Part shown: piece after piece, positions 1-6,917 of the stretch
How positions within the stretch are numbered: position 1 is the first letter of the stretch
How the letters are laid out: each line of letters opens with the position of its first letter
Source: an uncultured Prevotellaceae bacterium
GTDB taxonomy: Bacteria > Bacteroidota > Bacteroidia > Bacteroidales > Muribaculaceae
Length of the DNA: 11,857 nt
Direction of reading: 5' to 3'
NCBI GenBank assembly: GCA_947254205.1
Contig: CAMYCE010000060.1
Location: forward strand, 1 to 11,857
Notes under the pieces: generated by a model
What the model saw: the letters and a program-made list of their open reading frames with translations, nothing else
Database searches by the model: none
What the model was told of the DNA's origin: nothing
Translations under genes and position numbers: made by a program

Positions 1-45
1 ACACGTAAGGAGTCGTCGGCAGCGTCAGATGTGTATAAGAGACAG
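1..45 (+). other. Untrimmed Illumina Nextera i5 adapter (artefact)
   Basis: Bases 1-4 (ACAC) match the end of the P5 primer. Bases 5-12 (GTAAGGAG) are an 8-base index that I recall as Nextera S505. Bases 13-26 (TCGTCGGCAGCGTC) are the Read 1 tail, and 27-45 are the 19-base Tn5 mosaic end AGATGTGTATAAGAGACAG. The order is exactly that of a finished Nextera library end, so this is sequencing residue and not genome. Genomic sequence starts at base 46. Confidence 0.98.
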
Positions 46-278
46 GTGTTGTGGGCACCATGCATGCCTTGATTTTCTTGATAAATATATCGTATGGCAA
101 TTTTATCTTCCTCAATCCACCCCCCAACAAGCTCCCGCGTGCCATCGTCACTGCCATCATCAATCACCAGCCATTCAAAGTCGTGGCACGATTGCCTGCA
201 CAGGCTCTCATAGGTGCGCCCCAGTGTGTGAGCACGATTATAGGCAGGAGTAAAAACTGTCAATAACTTGTGTTTCAT
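46..278 (-). CDS. Family 2 glycosyltransferase, 3' end missing (partial)
   Basis: This is the N-terminal 77 codons of a GT2 (GT-A fold) glycosyltransferase, which would add one sugar from a nucleotide-sugar donor to the lipid-linked repeat unit at the inner face of the membrane. The translation starts MKHKLLTVFTPAYNR, has the nucleotide-binding strand and acidic motif WLVIDDGSDDGT at residues 36-47, and reaches NQGMHGAHN (69-77), a segment common in Bacteroidetes GT2 enzymes, before the adapter cuts it at base 46. The catalytic DxD and acceptor domain would lie beyond the contig end. Its ATG shares one base with the TAA of the upstream polymerase gene, so the two are probably translationally coupled. 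Family assignment is firm; the sugar is unknown. The loss of the 3' end is a contig-end effect, not a mutation. Confidence 0.9.
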
Positions 279-1414
279 TATTTTCCTAATAAAAACATGC
301 CAAAGGTGAAACCTTCATAGAGGAGCAAGATAGCTGCCGTTTTGCGGTCTTGCTTGTCCCAAATGTTGAATCGCAACAAGGGGTAGGCAATGACCAGCGG
401 ATAGAGAAACCAGCTCAAATAGGCAAAACGATTGCTAAACGACGCCCTAATCACCATCACCCAAAAAGCATTGGCAAGAATATAGGTGATGGCAATGATG
501 TTGAAGGCACGGTCCTCAAAATTGCGCTTCACAGTCAAATACCACGTGAATAGCACCGGCACAGCACTATAGAGCAAAAAATCCCAGCGAAAACCCGTTG
601 ATGAAAACTGCACCATCGTCTGCTCGTCGCTTTGAGCGCCCAAATAGCCCGACATGCGGTCGTCAAATCCCAGTGCCCCAATGAAATCGCCAATCATGTT
701 GCCTGCAAGCAAAGAAATCACAATCGAGGCACACCAAAACCCAATGGCCACTCGTGGGCTCTTCACCCACAACAAGGCAGCCCCCAACGCCATGATGGGC
801 AAGGCAGTGGAGCGATGAATAAACAAGGCAAGCAAGCACAACAGGACACCCACTATTTTCTCTTTTTTAACAGTCGACACCACGCAAGAAATGCCCAGCA
901 TCACAAGGCTGCAAGCCATGCCATTTCTAATGCCATTCATGCTATAGCTATAGCATGAAAACGAAGCCAAGCAAAACAACAAGCTCAACCATGTGTTGTT
1001 GGGGAACAACCGCCAGCAACACAGCAACATGAAGCCAAAATAACACAAGTCAACAAAGGTGAAAAACACATTCACCGAGAAGCCGTGACTCTTGAAAAAA
1101 AACATCACATTTTCCCACAACCACTCGCTCGATGCACTGCCTGCTTGATAGCCCGACGACAAACCATAGGAGTGGGCATAAAAGAATGAGTCGCCAAACA
1201 CAGGGCTCTCGGGGCGCATGCCAATAAAAAAGATGAGCAAAGCCGATAGCAACACCGTGAACAAGGGCTTTGAAGCATTGCGATGCAACACCCGTTGCCC
1301 ACTCGATGCCGAGATGGCAAAAGAGGTAGCCAAGCAAAGCCCCAAGATGAGAACATTGTAGACCACCGCATAGGCTGGGGCCGGAATAACATTGAATATA
1401 TTAATGAGCAACAT
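278..1414 (-). CDS. EpsG/Wzy-like polysaccharide polymerase
   Basis: A very hydrophobic 378-residue protein with about ten predicted membrane segments, resembling the EpsG family, which is thought to join repeat units outside the inner membrane as Wzy does. Family-like features in order are a basic turn after an early membrane segment (FIGMRP, residues 63-68), the polar loop GDSFFYA (74-80), the strongly conserved-looking SMNGIRNGMA (158-167) and HRSTALP (200-206). I chose the ATG at 1414; an in-frame GTG at 1441 would add nine residues and lie one base from the preceding stop, but the added stretch is A/T-rich and does not look conserved. The gene follows a GT32 and precedes a GT2 whose ATG overlaps its stop. 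It is the only polymerase candidate in the window and pairs naturally with the flippase upstream. An O-antigen ligase-like role is a less likely alternative. Confidence 0.8.
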   Translation of the reverse strand: MLLINIFNVIPAPAYAVVYNVLILGLCLATSFAISASSGQRVLHRNASKPLFTVLLSALLIFFIGMRPESPVFGDSFFYAHSYGLSSGYQAGSASSEWLWENVMFFFKSHGFSVNVFFTFVDLCYFGFMLLCCWRLFPNNTWLSLLFCLASFSCYSYSMNGIRNGMACSLVMLGISCVVSTVKKEKIVGVLLCLLALFIHRSTALPIMALGAALLWVKSPRVAIGFWCASIVISLLAGNMIGDFIGALGFDDRMSGYLGAQSDEQTMVQFSSTGFRWDFLLYSAVPVLFTWYLTVKRNFEDRAFNIIAITYILANAFWVMVIRASFSNRFAYLSWFLYPLVIAYPLLRFNIWDKQDRKTAAILLLYEGFTFGMFLLGK

Positions 1415-1442
1415 TTTTTGTTTACAATAAAAAAATAGCACT

Positions 1443-2141
1443 TTATCGCAACAAGTATTTTCTTATTTTTTTCCCAATGAGCAATTTCAACTGCCCCCAA
1501 GGCGAAATCCAAGAAGCCCCATACCAGTGAATTGAGCGCGTGTTGGGCGTTTGGTGCATGCGGTCTCTCACATAGTCATAGGGGTTGAAATAGTCTTGCG
1601 GATAAATCCAGATGCCCTCGATGTTTTGCTCGTGGGGAGTGACTTGCAGGCCATGACGCAACAAAATTTTGGTGGTGTGCCCAACCACTGTGCCGGGATA
1701 GGGCTTGCCATTGGGGGCAAGATAATGCAAGGTGTCGTAGTAATCGAGCACTTCGCGATAAATAGCATTGCCTTTTTCGGCTCCAATTCCTAAGCCGGGA
1801 TTTACCAAAACAATACCGTCCTCACACTTCTCCACGCCCATGAATGCGCCTTTGGCAACAATATCATCGAGAGGAGCAATGAGCTCAACGTCGGTGTCAA
1901 AATACAACCCGCCATGATGATAAAGTATCCAAAAGCGGGCATAGTCGCTCACAAAGGCAAATTTGCGTTGGCCATAGGCCTCGCTCACATAGCGGTTGCA
2001 GGCAACATCAAAGTTGTCTTCGTTCCATTCCTTGATTTCATAATCGGGCAGATGCTTGCGCCAGCTCTCAATGCACTTGAGCGCCAACTTGGGCTTCTCG
2101 CCACGCCCAAACCAACAATAATGTATAACTTTAGCTATCAT
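1443..2141 (-). CDS. GT32-type glycosyltransferase (DXD/OCH1-like)
   Basis: A 232-residue cytosolic transferase of the 'sugar-binding region containing DXD motif' family, related to yeast Och1 and common in bacterial capsule loci. It opens with the family start IAKVIHYCWFGRG (residues 2-14) and carries FVSDYARFWILYHHGGLYFDTDVE (about 63-86, described by its parts), where D82-T83-D84 is the metal and nucleotide-sugar binding DxD. The length fits the family. There is no signal peptide or membrane segment; a basic C-terminal tail (GKKIRKYLLR) may contact the membrane. The ATG sits directly against a repeat array filling the gap to the GT4 gene, with no Shine-Dalgarno site. Its TAA is one base from the extended GTG start of the polymerase. 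Donor and acceptor sugars cannot be read from sequence. Confidence 0.9.
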   Translation of the reverse strand: MIAKVIHYCWFGRGEKPKLALKCIESWRKHLPDYEIKEWNEDNFDVACNRYVSEAYGQRKFAFVSDYARFWILYHHGGLYFDTDVELIAPLDDIVAKGAFMGVEKCEDGIVLVNPGLGIGAEKGNAIYREVLDYYDTLHYLAPNGKPYPGTVVGHTTKILLRHGLQVTPHEQNIEGIWIYPQDYFNPYDYVRDRMHQTPNTRSIHWYGASWISPWGQLKLLIGKKIRKYLLR

Positions 2142-2142
2142 T

Positions 2143-2229
2143 TCAACTAATTAAACTTTTTATCAACTAATTATTTTTACATCAACTAATTATTTTTATG
2201 TCAACTAATTATTTTTTTATCAACTAATT
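2143..2229. repeat. 19-base tandem repeat array, five copies
   Basis: The 10-mer CAACTAATTA begins at 2144, 2164, 2183, 2202 and 2221. The last three steps are exactly 19 bases and the first is 20. The unit is CAACTAATTA followed by a T-rich 9-mer; neighbouring copies differ at only about two positions. The fifth copy is also the outer end of the hairpin arm of the adjacent element (2219-2340). Nothing codes here. On the minus strand, the direction of operon transcription, the array forms the 5' leader of the GT32 gene. Together with the adjacent element it fills the whole 177-base gap between GT4 and GT32. Confidence 0.9.
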
Positions 2230-2340
2230 AAACGAATTAAACTAATTGATTTTTAATAAAACCGACAAGAAAAATTCGTTAAATCCGCTTAATTCGTTGA
2301 CTTAATTTGTTGACTTAATTAGTTGATTAAATTAGTTGAA
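2219..2340 (-). repeat. Hairpin plus 13-base repeat element, copy A
   Basis: Two 29-base arms (2219-2247 and 2273-2301) are inverted repeats matching at 23 of 29 positions, around a 25-base loop. Beyond them the motif GTTG recurs with exact 13-base spacing, ending at 2299, 2312, 2325 and 2338. Read on the minus strand, this matches copy B at 8465-8590: corresponding arms agree at 27/29 and 28/29 positions, and the 13-base units and flanks agree closely. The copy overlaps the last codons and stop of the GT4 gene. It may be a terminator or attenuator, a small non-autonomous mobile repeat, or a recombination site; sequence alone does not decide. Confidence 0.85.
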
Positions 2341-3536
2341 ATAAGTTGATAGATTTTGTGGACTTCGGCTTCGTTGCCATAGTCGTGGGAGAGGCAATAG
2401 TGTGAAAGAGCATTTTGTTTTGCCGCATCGTGTGCCAGCTCCCAAATAGCTTGAGCAATGCCCTCGTTGCTCATTGGGCAAATGATGCCATCTTCACCAT
2501 CACGCACCTGACTGCTTGCTGTGGGATAGTTGGTGACAACAACGGGCTTGCCCAGCATTTGCGCCTCGCGCACGGTCACGCTCTTGCCCTCATAGCGACT
2601 GGGCTGCACGTAGAGGTCGCAAGCCTTGATATAGGGATAGGGGTTGGACTTCACGCCAAGAAACCTGATGCAGTCGCTCGTGCCCGTTTCCTCAATGAGC
2701 CTGTCGATGCTCTCATGGCTCCCGGGACCCACAATAAACCAGCAGAATTTGAGCCCACGCTCCTTGAGCATTTGAGCCACAAGAGGAACATTATCATAGT
2801 TCTTGGCATGGCAAATGCGCCCTACCGAAACGATTTTCACCCCTTCACAAGCATCGAGTTGGGGCGTGGCTGTGAGCCGGGCTTGGCCTCGCACAAAAGC
2901 TGGCGACAGGATATTCTCGATTTTCACAATTTTAGGGGCAAGCGAGGGGAATGTGTTCACAAATGCCCGCGTGCAATCGTCGCTAATGCTAATGATGTGG
3001 TCATATTGTTGCCACACCCTCAATTCCTGCTCAACATTGATGTGAACCGTGCTATAATCGGTGTGAATCCAGCAAATCTTCTTCTTGGCTCTCACCTTGT
3101 CGAGCACAATGTTGTGGGGTTGCAAGAAACTAATGGCAAGGTCATAGCACCCCAAACTGTCCAAGCTCTTTAGATGCGGAACAACTCTATCCATAACCAG
3201 CTGAAAAACACTCGAATCAAGCGGTTTCTTGTCGCCACTCAACGACCGATGATAGCGTGCATGCTCACGCTTTACCCTCAACCTGTCGAGTGCCACACGC
3301 CATTGCCCCTCGAGCAGCACATCTTTCAAGGGACGTTCGATGGCATTATAGCCTCGAAGCTCAGGCAAAAGATTGATTTTCTTGGGAATGAGAGGCATGA
3401 AATCGCCCGTGTGCTGGTTGAGAAACAAGTCAACCTCCACCCTATTGGTGTCGATAGCGTTAAGCAAGCCCAGCAAAGCCCTTTCGGCTCCCCCAAGCTC
3501 CATGTAGTGCATGTTGATGAAAATGCGCTTCTTCAT
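2319..3536 (-). CDS. Family 4 glycosyltransferase (GT-B fold)
   Basis: A 405-residue retaining GT4 enzyme, expected to transfer one sugar to the growing lipid-linked oligosaccharide on the cytosolic side. The N-terminal domain has the family motif GGAER (15-19). The C-terminal donor domain has SVGR (237-240), GPG (270-272) and the E-x7-E signature at E316 and E324 within SRYEGKSVTVREAQMLGKP. Length is normal for the family. Its ATG overlaps the TGA of the upstream GT2 in an ATGA arrangement, indicating coupling. The last residues (ISTNLIN) and the TAA are written by the 13-base repeats of element A, so the natural C-terminus has probably been replaced or extended by the repeat. The catalytic core ends well before this, so activity is likely unaffected. 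The sugar is unknown. Confidence 0.93.
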   Translation of the reverse strand: MKKRIFINMHYMELGGAERALLGLLNAIDTNRVEVDLFLNQHTGDFMPLIPKKINLLPELRGYNAIERPLKDVLLEGQWRVALDRLRVKREHARYHRSLSGDKKPLDSSVFQLVMDRVVPHLKSLDSLGCYDLAISFLQPHNIVLDKVRAKKKICWIHTDYSTVHINVEQELRVWQQYDHIISISDDCTRAFVNTFPSLAPKIVKIENILSPAFVRGQARLTATPQLDACEGVKIVSVGRICHAKNYDNVPLVAQMLKERGLKFCWFIVGPGSHESIDRLIEETGTSDCIRFLGVKSNPYPYIKACDLYVQPSRYEGKSVTVREAQMLGKPVVVTNYPTASSQVRDGEDGIICPMSNEGIAQAIWELAHDAAKQNALSHYCLSHDYGNEAEVHKIYQLISTNLIN

Positions 3537-4600
3537 CTCAATTTATTATATAAACGATGTAATTCTCGCTTGAATTTGCCCCAAAACTCGTCCCAACGAT
3601 GCAACATGGCTATTGCTCTAACATTTTGACTTGCTATTGCCTCAAAATATCGTTTTTGGCGACCACCATCGGGCACAATGTGCAAACGTTGCATGGCGGC
3701 TACACACTGCACAACATCGTGCCGAGTAATCATTTTAATAATAGAGGATTCCACTCGTTCAACCTCATCACAAAAACAATTGAGATTCAACGAGTCGATG
3801 ATATTTTGAAAAAAACGTCGATACACATAACGCAACATTCTCTCATCAGAGAGTTGCCAATCATCATAGAGTACAAGAAAACTCTGAATCACACATGAAT
3901 ATATATCTAAACGATTGGGAATAAAGCGTGAACGGGTGTTACCACAGCTATACACATAGTAGTGATAGAGCACATCGGGAATGATTTTGATGTGCTCGGC
4001 ATGTCGATAAACCTCTAAACAAAACACCTCGTCTTGCTGAATGAGCAAGGCCGGCATGCGCAAGCGATGCTTGTTGAGAAACTCACGGCCAAACACCTTG
4101 TTCCACACAAAGCCATTGCTAAAGCGCAACCCCATCAAGTGGTCGACATAGCCTGCTCGCACCTCGTGGTTGCTCTGCATTTCCAATGCAGGAAAGTTGG
4201 CAATAGTGAGAGTTTTGTAAAACACATCATAGCTGTCGTAGCCAAACACAAGCACTTCAGTTGAGTCGTTGCCCTCAACATGGTGTGCCACACGCTCCAA
4301 CAGGTTGCTTTCAAGCTGGTCGTCAACATCATAAAAGACCACCCACTTGCCACGAGCATGGTCAATGCCCAAGTTTCGGGCTGGTCCGGAGCCTTGATTG
4401 CTCTCATGCAGCACCACCAGTCGGTCGTCAAGATCTTGCAGGTCGTGCAACAGGGCGAGGCTATCGTCGGTAGAACCATCATCAATCAAAATCCATTCAA
4501 AATTGGTAAACGATTGCCGAGTGATCTGCTCAAAAGCATTGCGCAAGTGTGCACTCGCATTGTAGATGGGCGAGATGATGCTAAACAAGGGAATATTCAT
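3533..4600 (-). CDS. Family 2 glycosyltransferase
   Basis: A 355-residue GT-A enzyme, expected to add one sugar to the repeat unit at the inner membrane face. It shows the usual order: SIISPIYNAS (8-16), the acidic nucleotide-binding motif IDDGSTDDS (39-47), NQGSGPARNLG (68-78) and the metal-binding FYDVDD (89-94). The C-terminal ~150 residues are rich in Tyr, Arg and His and carry no recognised domain; they probably bind the acceptor. There is no long membrane segment, so it is a cytosolic or peripheral transferase. Both ends overlap neighbours by four bases (ATGA), with the beta-helix acyltransferase upstream and the GT4 downstream, so the three are almost certainly one coupled unit. The family is certain; the donor is not. 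Confidence 0.93.
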   Translation of the reverse strand: MNIPLFSIISPIYNASAHLRNAFEQITRQSFTNFEWILIDDGSTDDSLALLHDLQDLDDRLVVLHESNQGSGPARNLGIDHARGKWVVFYDVDDQLESNLLERVAHHVEGNDSTEVLVFGYDSYDVFYKTLTIANFPALEMQSNHEVRAGYVDHLMGLRFSNGFVWNKVFGREFLNKHRLRMPALLIQQDEVFCLEVYRHAEHIKIIPDVLYHYYVYSCGNTRSRFIPNRLDIYSCVIQSFLVLYDDWQLSDERMLRYVYRRFFQNIIDSLNLNCFCDEVERVESSIIKMITRHDVVQCVAAMQRLHIVPDGGRQKRYFEAIASQNVRAIAMLHRWDEFWGKFKRELHRLYNKLR

Positions 4601-5319
4601 CGATGACCAATGATTTTGAGTTTTGTTTCATTCACCACTGTGCAACCATCGGCAATGTGTTGCCCTGTGAGTAGTGTACCAAATCCCACATTCACCTCGT
4701 TGCCCACCACTGTGCCCTTCAGGAGTGTTGCACGCTCGCCTATCCAGCAATCATTGCCAATGGCAACTGGTGCCGTGATGGGGCGTTGTGCCTCATATCC
4801 AAAATAGGGAAAATGGGCCTGGGCAATTGCACGACGCTCTTGGGCAGGAAGAAGGCAATGGGTGTTGGTGTCCCAAATATTAACAGCATAGGAGATTTGA
4901 TTATAGGAGCCAATAGTCACCTCTTGGTCGCAACGTATCTCGCTCCCCTCGTTCACATTGGTGTAGTTGCCAATGGAGAGTTGCCCCCCAAAACGCACCC
5001 ACACCTGCCTGCAAGCCACCTTAGAGTGATGCCCAACCGCCACTGCACCATCATTGATGATGATTGAGTTCCGAGCATGTGCCTTTCCTTTTCCTATGAT
5101 AGAATGCGATCCAATAGTCAAAGAGCCTTTCTCTACATAAATGTTCACGTCTTCGAGCCGAGCATCATCGGCTATGTGCAATGAAGCACCTGCGTGCACA
5201 TAGATGGTGCAACGCTTCATTGCAACACGTTTGCCAATTTCAACTACCGAACCTTGCCACGACCGCAACCATGTGTGATCACGCAACCAACGCCAAATGT
5301 CAATACCATGAATGAGCAT
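4597..5319 (-). CDS. Left-handed beta-helix acyltransferase (intact)
   Basis: A 240-residue protein built largely from hexapeptide ([LIV]-G-x4) turns, the left-handed parallel beta-helix fold of O- and N-acetyltransferases that use acetyl-CoA. Two blocks of turns are visible: about residues 40-145 (for example LTIGSHSIIGKGKA) and 185-236 (VAIGNDCWIGERATLLKGTVVG). They are separated by a loop containing WDTNTH (149-154), whose H154 sits where the catalytic histidine is usually found, and a Tyr/Phe-rich segment. It probably acylates a sugar of the repeat unit or its nucleotide precursor in the cytosol. The long N-terminal helix portion resembles capsule-locus versions such as WcaF- or Cap-type proteins more than serine acetyltransferases. 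It overlaps the GT2 by four bases. The substrate is unknown. Confidence 0.87.
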   Translation of the reverse strand: MLIHGIDIWRWLRDHTWLRSWQGSVVEIGKRVAMKRCTIYVHAGASLHIADDARLEDVNIYVEKGSLTIGSHSIIGKGKAHARNSIIINDGAVAVGHHSKVACRQVWVRFGGQLSIGNYTNVNEGSEIRCDQEVTIGSYNQISYAVNIWDTNTHCLLPAQERRAIAQAHFPYFGYEAQRPITAPVAIGNDCWIGERATLLKGTVVGNEVNVGFGTLLTGQHIADGCTVVNETKLKIIGHR

Positions 5320-5356
5320 CTACTCTATATAATACCTTCTCTATGTTTTTTTGCAA

Positions 5357-6007
5357 TTAATAGTCCCAATCGATATTGTTTTTTACAACCTTTGCAGGAT
5401 TTCCTGCTACCACAGCATGGGCCGGACAGTCTTTAACAACCACTGCCCCATAGGCAACCACGGCATGGTCGCCCACTGTTACTCCTTTTAAAACAGTGCT
5501 ATTTTGACAAACCCACACATGCTCACCCTATGTTATATCGCAAGCCACATTGGTCACAACACCGGTAGCCCTGTCTATCACTTTATGGGAGTCATGATTG
5601 CGCACCACAATGCCATTGCTAAACATGCATAGTGCTCCCACATTGATTGAGGCACCTCCATCAAGGTTAAACTCTACGCCCCTTATGCCAGCATTGTTGC
5701 CAATGTGCAAAGTAGAACCTCCTGCCATAACAACACGGCATGGCCCAATGAAGCGAGCATTATCTTCAATCACAATGTGATTATTGTCGCCCTGCACAGT
5801 AATCACAGTATTGCTCAACAAGCAGTTTTTCCCTATCTTTATCTCATTGTGATTGCCACGCACCACAATCTTAAAATCATGCTCTCGCTTTGATGCAATT
5901 TCAATCTTATTGCCCTTTCCATAAACCTCGGTCCGCAATAGACCATGATATACTTTAGAAAAAAAACGACGCATCATTTCACAAGCAGTTTTGAATAAGT
6001 CGACCAT
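5357..6007 (-). pseudogene. Beta-helix acyltransferase split by in-frame TAG
   Basis: The reading frame encodes a hexapeptide-repeat acyltransferase like its neighbour. From 6007, residues 1-159 include beta-helix turns (such as IVIEDNARFIGPCRVVMAGGSTLHIG) and the catalytic-type segment RNHDSH (136-141), then stop at TAG (5530-5528) after VACDIT. In the same frame, the next 56 codons read GEHVWVCQNSTVLKGVTVG and end in AVVAGNPAKVVKNNIDWDY, the classic C-terminal helix coils and cap of this family, followed by TAA at 5357. The total of 216 codons is the normal length. A single base change in one codon has therefore truncated the enzyme before its last coils and the acetyl-CoA-binding end. The start may really be the ATG at 5977, just past the upstream stop, rather than 6007, which overlaps by 29 bases. 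Alternatives are a base error in the assembly or stop read-through. Confidence 0.85.
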
Positions 6008-6917
6008 AATAGGTTAATTCTCCACTCTGTGTTCTTTCGTAGTATGGGAATCTCCATGTTAAAGATAAAAATTGATTCCTATCTATTAATTTCTTAAATT
6101 TTTCCTCATCACACACTTCATTAAACGTGTATCGGGAGTCATGTATGTCTTGATTATTATAGGGACATGCATCTATCTCTGCTTTAATATAAGAATTACT
6201 TCGATATGCTATTTCCATAACATAGTCCATAAATAAGTATCTTACAGGGACATCATTCTCTTGCCAATATTTTAAAAGGCTTTTATACATGAATTCAAAA
6301 AGTATGCTTCCTTGAGACGAAGCAAGGCAACCAAGAACCCATTTAAATGAAGAGATATATTCAGTTTCTTTTTTTAGTTTGGGAGAGAAGAAATGCTCCC
6401 CATTGAGATTGATTGGTTGGGTAACAAATAAGGCAGAATCAATCCAAATACCTCCATATTTCCAAAGTAAATAACAACGAATCAAATCAGCCAAATGAGC
6501 CTTATGAATATATTTGCTATTTATCATTTTTTCGATAATGGCTTCAGGCACATCTATATAACGCCGATAGTTATCCTTAGTTATTATCACCACTGGGTGA
6601 CCTTGGGCATTTCTCAAAACAGAATTTATGCATTGCTTGATTACAGGATTTTCTTTCCAAGAATCACCTTGCCACCAGCACATCCATATAGTGCTTTTTT
6701 TTGTCAAAGGGTGGGTAATACACTGAGGCTTTGATTTCAACCATTCAATTTCATCTTTTAGAAAATTACTCAAAAGAGCCATCAAGGCTTTATCATGCCT
6801 CCTTCGATAAGCCCCTTCTTTAAATTTTCCAACAATTCGGGGGAATAGTCCAACCGACCAAGCACATTTAAAACCGAAATAGCGGAATAAGTACCAAAAA
6901 TCTTTATACCAATTCAT
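5979..6917 (-). CDS. Capsular polysaccharide synthesis (Caps_synth/GT32-like) transferase
   Basis: A 312-residue protein resembling the capsular polysaccharide synthesis family (Pfam Caps_synth), which is related to the GT32/Och1 DXD transferases. Visible family features are IWMCWWQGD (77-85), a region like the GT32 start motif, then KAHLADLIRCYLLWKYGG (139-156) running into the donor-site segment GGIWIDSAL (155-163). Here D160 is present but the second Asp of a strict DxD is Ser/Ala-like, as is common in this family. The N-terminal ~25 residues are aromatic and hydrophobic and may tether it to the membrane. Its ATG overlaps the flippase stop (ATGA). The gene is strikingly A/T-rich: the 60-base row at 6481 has 16 G+C and the row at 6121 has 22, against 35 in the rfbB row at 9001. 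Recent acquisition together with the flippase 3' half is likely. Confidence 0.85.
   Translation of the reverse strand: MNWYKDFWYLFRYFGFKCAWSVGLFPRIVGKFKEGAYRRRHDKALMALLSNFLKDEIEWLKSKPQCITHPLTKKSTIWMCWWQGDSWKENPVIKQCINSVLRNAQGHPVVIITKDNYRRYIDVPEAIIEKMINSKYIHKAHLADLIRCYLLWKYGGIWIDSALFVTQPINLNGEHFFSPKLKKETEYISSFKWVLGCLASSQGSILFEFMYKSLLKYWQENDVPVRYLFMDYVMEIAYRSNSYIKAEIDACPYNNQDIHDSRYTFNEVCDEEKFKKLIDRNQFLSLTWRFPYYERTQSGELTYYGRLIQNCL

Noticed and set aside
29..253. Plus-strand open frames at the left end
   Set aside because: They start inside the adapter or run antisense to the partial GT2, and have no domain-like sequence.
2219..2301. Ordinary intrinsic terminator
   Set aside because: The stem is long, imperfect and nearly all A/T, without a G/C-rich base and T run, so it does not look like a standard terminator although some effect on transcription is possible.
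2143..2340. CRISPR-like array
   Set aside because: Units of 13 and 19 bases with no unique spacers, extreme A/T content and no cas genes.
2415..3173. 252-codon plus-strand open frame
   Set aside because: It lies wholly antisense to the well-supported GT4 gene and has no recognisable motif; other long plus-strand frames (for example opposite rfbA) are likewise shadows.
5528..5530. UAG recoded as an amino acid
   Set aside because: The other genes use standard stops and no phage or altered-code signs are present; a simple nonsense mutation or base error is more likely.
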